A DNA stretch of 5,902 bases from Planctomycetaceae bacterium. Lineage in GTDB: Bacteria > Planctomycetota > Planctomycetia > Pirellulales > UBA1268. Below the pieces are notes generated by a model, which worked only from the letters and a program-made list of their open reading frames with translations, was not told the DNA's origin and did no database searches. Positions 5,035 through 5,902 of the stretch are shown here, piece by piece (the first letter of the stretch is position 1; every line of letters starts with the position of its first letter). Where the stretch lies: positions 3,046-8,947 of the forward strand of contig NZNR01000050.1 of assembly GCA_002694955.1 (NCBI GenBank), read 5' to 3'. A program made the translations under genes and the position numbers.

Positions 5035-5902
5035 ATGGGTGATTCTCGTGGAAATGCAACGCAATCCGTTCAGAGTATGGCCGGACCAAAAAAGATGAGC
5101 CGAAATGGCCATCGGTCGAGCAAGCAATCGCGTAGCCAAGATGAGCAGAGCGTTTCCGAGATAGCCAGACTTGGTCGACCAGGAAATATTGAAGCCGAAA
5201 AAAACGTTCTTGGCAGCATACTTCTCAAGCCTGATGTCTGTGACGATGTGGCGTTATCTGTACGGTCAGAGGATTTTTCCGACGAAGCGCATCAAACAAT
5301 TTTTCGCCATCTACTCGACCTGCATGACAGTGGCAAGCGTATTGATGCCACCATACTACTGGAGAAATTACGAACGAAGGGTGACCTTGACGCCGTTGGA
5401 GGAGCTGCCGCAATTGCAGAACTTATTAGTTCAGTCCCTCATGCTGCCCACGCGTCACACTATGCGCATATCATTCGTGACAAAGCAATGCTCAGGTCTC
5501 TTATTGATGCGAGCACTGACATACTTAGGGATGCGTATGACGCTTATGATGAACCAAGAGAACTTCTTTCACAGGCTGAAGAAAAGATTTTCTCGATACT
5601 CGAACAGCGTAGTTCAGCTGAAGCAAAACCAATCCAGTCTGTTCTTGAAGACGTGATGGTGCGGATGGATGCTCGCATGAAACACGAGCATGCTCTTGGT
5701 GGCGTCGAAACCGGATTCACTGATCTCGACACTCTCTGCGGAGGGCTTCACAACTCGGAACTCATTATTTTGGCTGCTCGGCCCAGTATGGGAAAAACTG
5801 CGCTTGCCATGAATATTGCTGAGCATATTTCAATCAATAGCCACCAACCTGTTTTGTTCGTAAGCCTTGAGATGGCAAGTCTCGAACTTGCAGATCGACT
5901 TC
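5035..5902 (+). CDS. dnaB: Replicative DNA helicase DnaB, 5' part (cut by window end)
   Basis: Hexameric ATP-driven helicase that unwinds DNA at the replication fork and binds primase. The frame is open from ATG 5035 to the window end, giving 289 residues of a protein usually 450-500 long. Residues 1-46 are a Ser/Arg/Lys/Gln-rich, probably disordered tail. The DnaB N domain follows (about 50-150), with NIEAEKNVLGSILL (51-64), FSDEAHQTIF (81-90) and the VGGAAAIAELISSVP stretch (121-135). A linker helix spans about 172-192. The RecA-like motor begins near 222 (GGVETGFTDLD). Walker A is ARPSMGKT (248-255, K254), then FVSLEM (275-280) with the catalytic-type E279. Walker B and the rest lie outside. 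ATG 5035 directly follows an in-frame TGA (5032-5034), and AGAGGA (5022-5027) lies seven bases upstream, so the start is firm. No intein interrupts the visible part, though the usual downstream sites are not covered. Confidence 0.97.
   Translation, partial: MGDSRGNATQSVQSMAGPKKMSRNGHRSSKQSRSQDEQSVSEIARLGRPGNIEAEKNVLGSILLKPDVCDDVALSVRSEDFSDEAHQTIFRHLLDLHDSGKRIDATILLEKLRTKGDLDAVGGAAAIAELISSVPHAAHASHYAHIIRDKAMLRSLIDASTDILRDAYDAYDEPRELLSQAEEKIFSILEQRSSAEAKPIQSVLEDVMVRMDARMKHEHALGGVETGFTDLDTLCGGLHNSELIILAARPSMGKTALAMNIAEHISINSHQPVLFVSLEMASLELADRL

Noticed and set aside
5171..5656. 161-codon open frame overlapping dnaB in another frame
   Set aside because: The frame from 5035 encodes an unmistakable DnaB N domain across the whole stretch; the overlapping frame has no family resemblance.

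Overview
The window is a compact run of eight bacterial housekeeping genes, all on the + strand: a GlmU-type nucleotidyltransferase, prs, rplY (ctc type), pth, rpsF, ssb, rplI and the 5' part of dnaB. Nothing points to mobile DNA, CRISPR, rRNA/tRNA genes or recent transfer. From memory, this gene order, a GlmU lacking its acetyltransferase half, and an L9 with a basic N-terminal tail all fit the Planctomycetes (Pirellula/Rhodopirellula-like). That is an inference; a database search was not possible.

Layout: 1-51 is the tail of an upstream spacer. 52-819 makes a sugar-nucleotide precursor (UDP-GlcNAc type). 954-1898 encodes PRPP synthetase. 1985-2581 encodes the 5S rRNA-binding protein bL25/CTC. 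2647-3204 encodes peptidyl-tRNA hydrolase, starting at GTG. 3257-3622 encodes bS6. 3763-4254 encodes single-stranded DNA-binding protein. 4320-4850 encodes bL9. 5035 to the window end encodes the first 289 residues of replicative helicase DnaB. Spacers run from 52 to 184 nt, and no convincing intrinsic terminator was found between genes, so cotranscription with internal promoters is plausible. The set links precursor supply (UDP-GlcNAc, PRPP), ribosome parts and peptidyl-tRNA recycling with two replisome proteins.

The most interesting non-coding signal is in the 140-nt gap before ssb. A perfect TTGACA -35 box is followed by the inverted repeat GTGAAC-GCAT-GTTCAC in the promoter spacer. Its core, GAAC-N4-GTTC, has the form of the LexA (SOS) box of Firmicutes and Actinobacteria, and ssb is an SOS gene in some bacteria. 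Other points of note are an unusual Gln-Lys pair at the usual His-Asn of Pth, the single-domain GlmU, the tail on L9, and the absence of rpsR (bS18) from the rpsF-ssb-rplI cluster. I see no undescribed multi-gene system; this is an ordinary core region with a few details worth checking.
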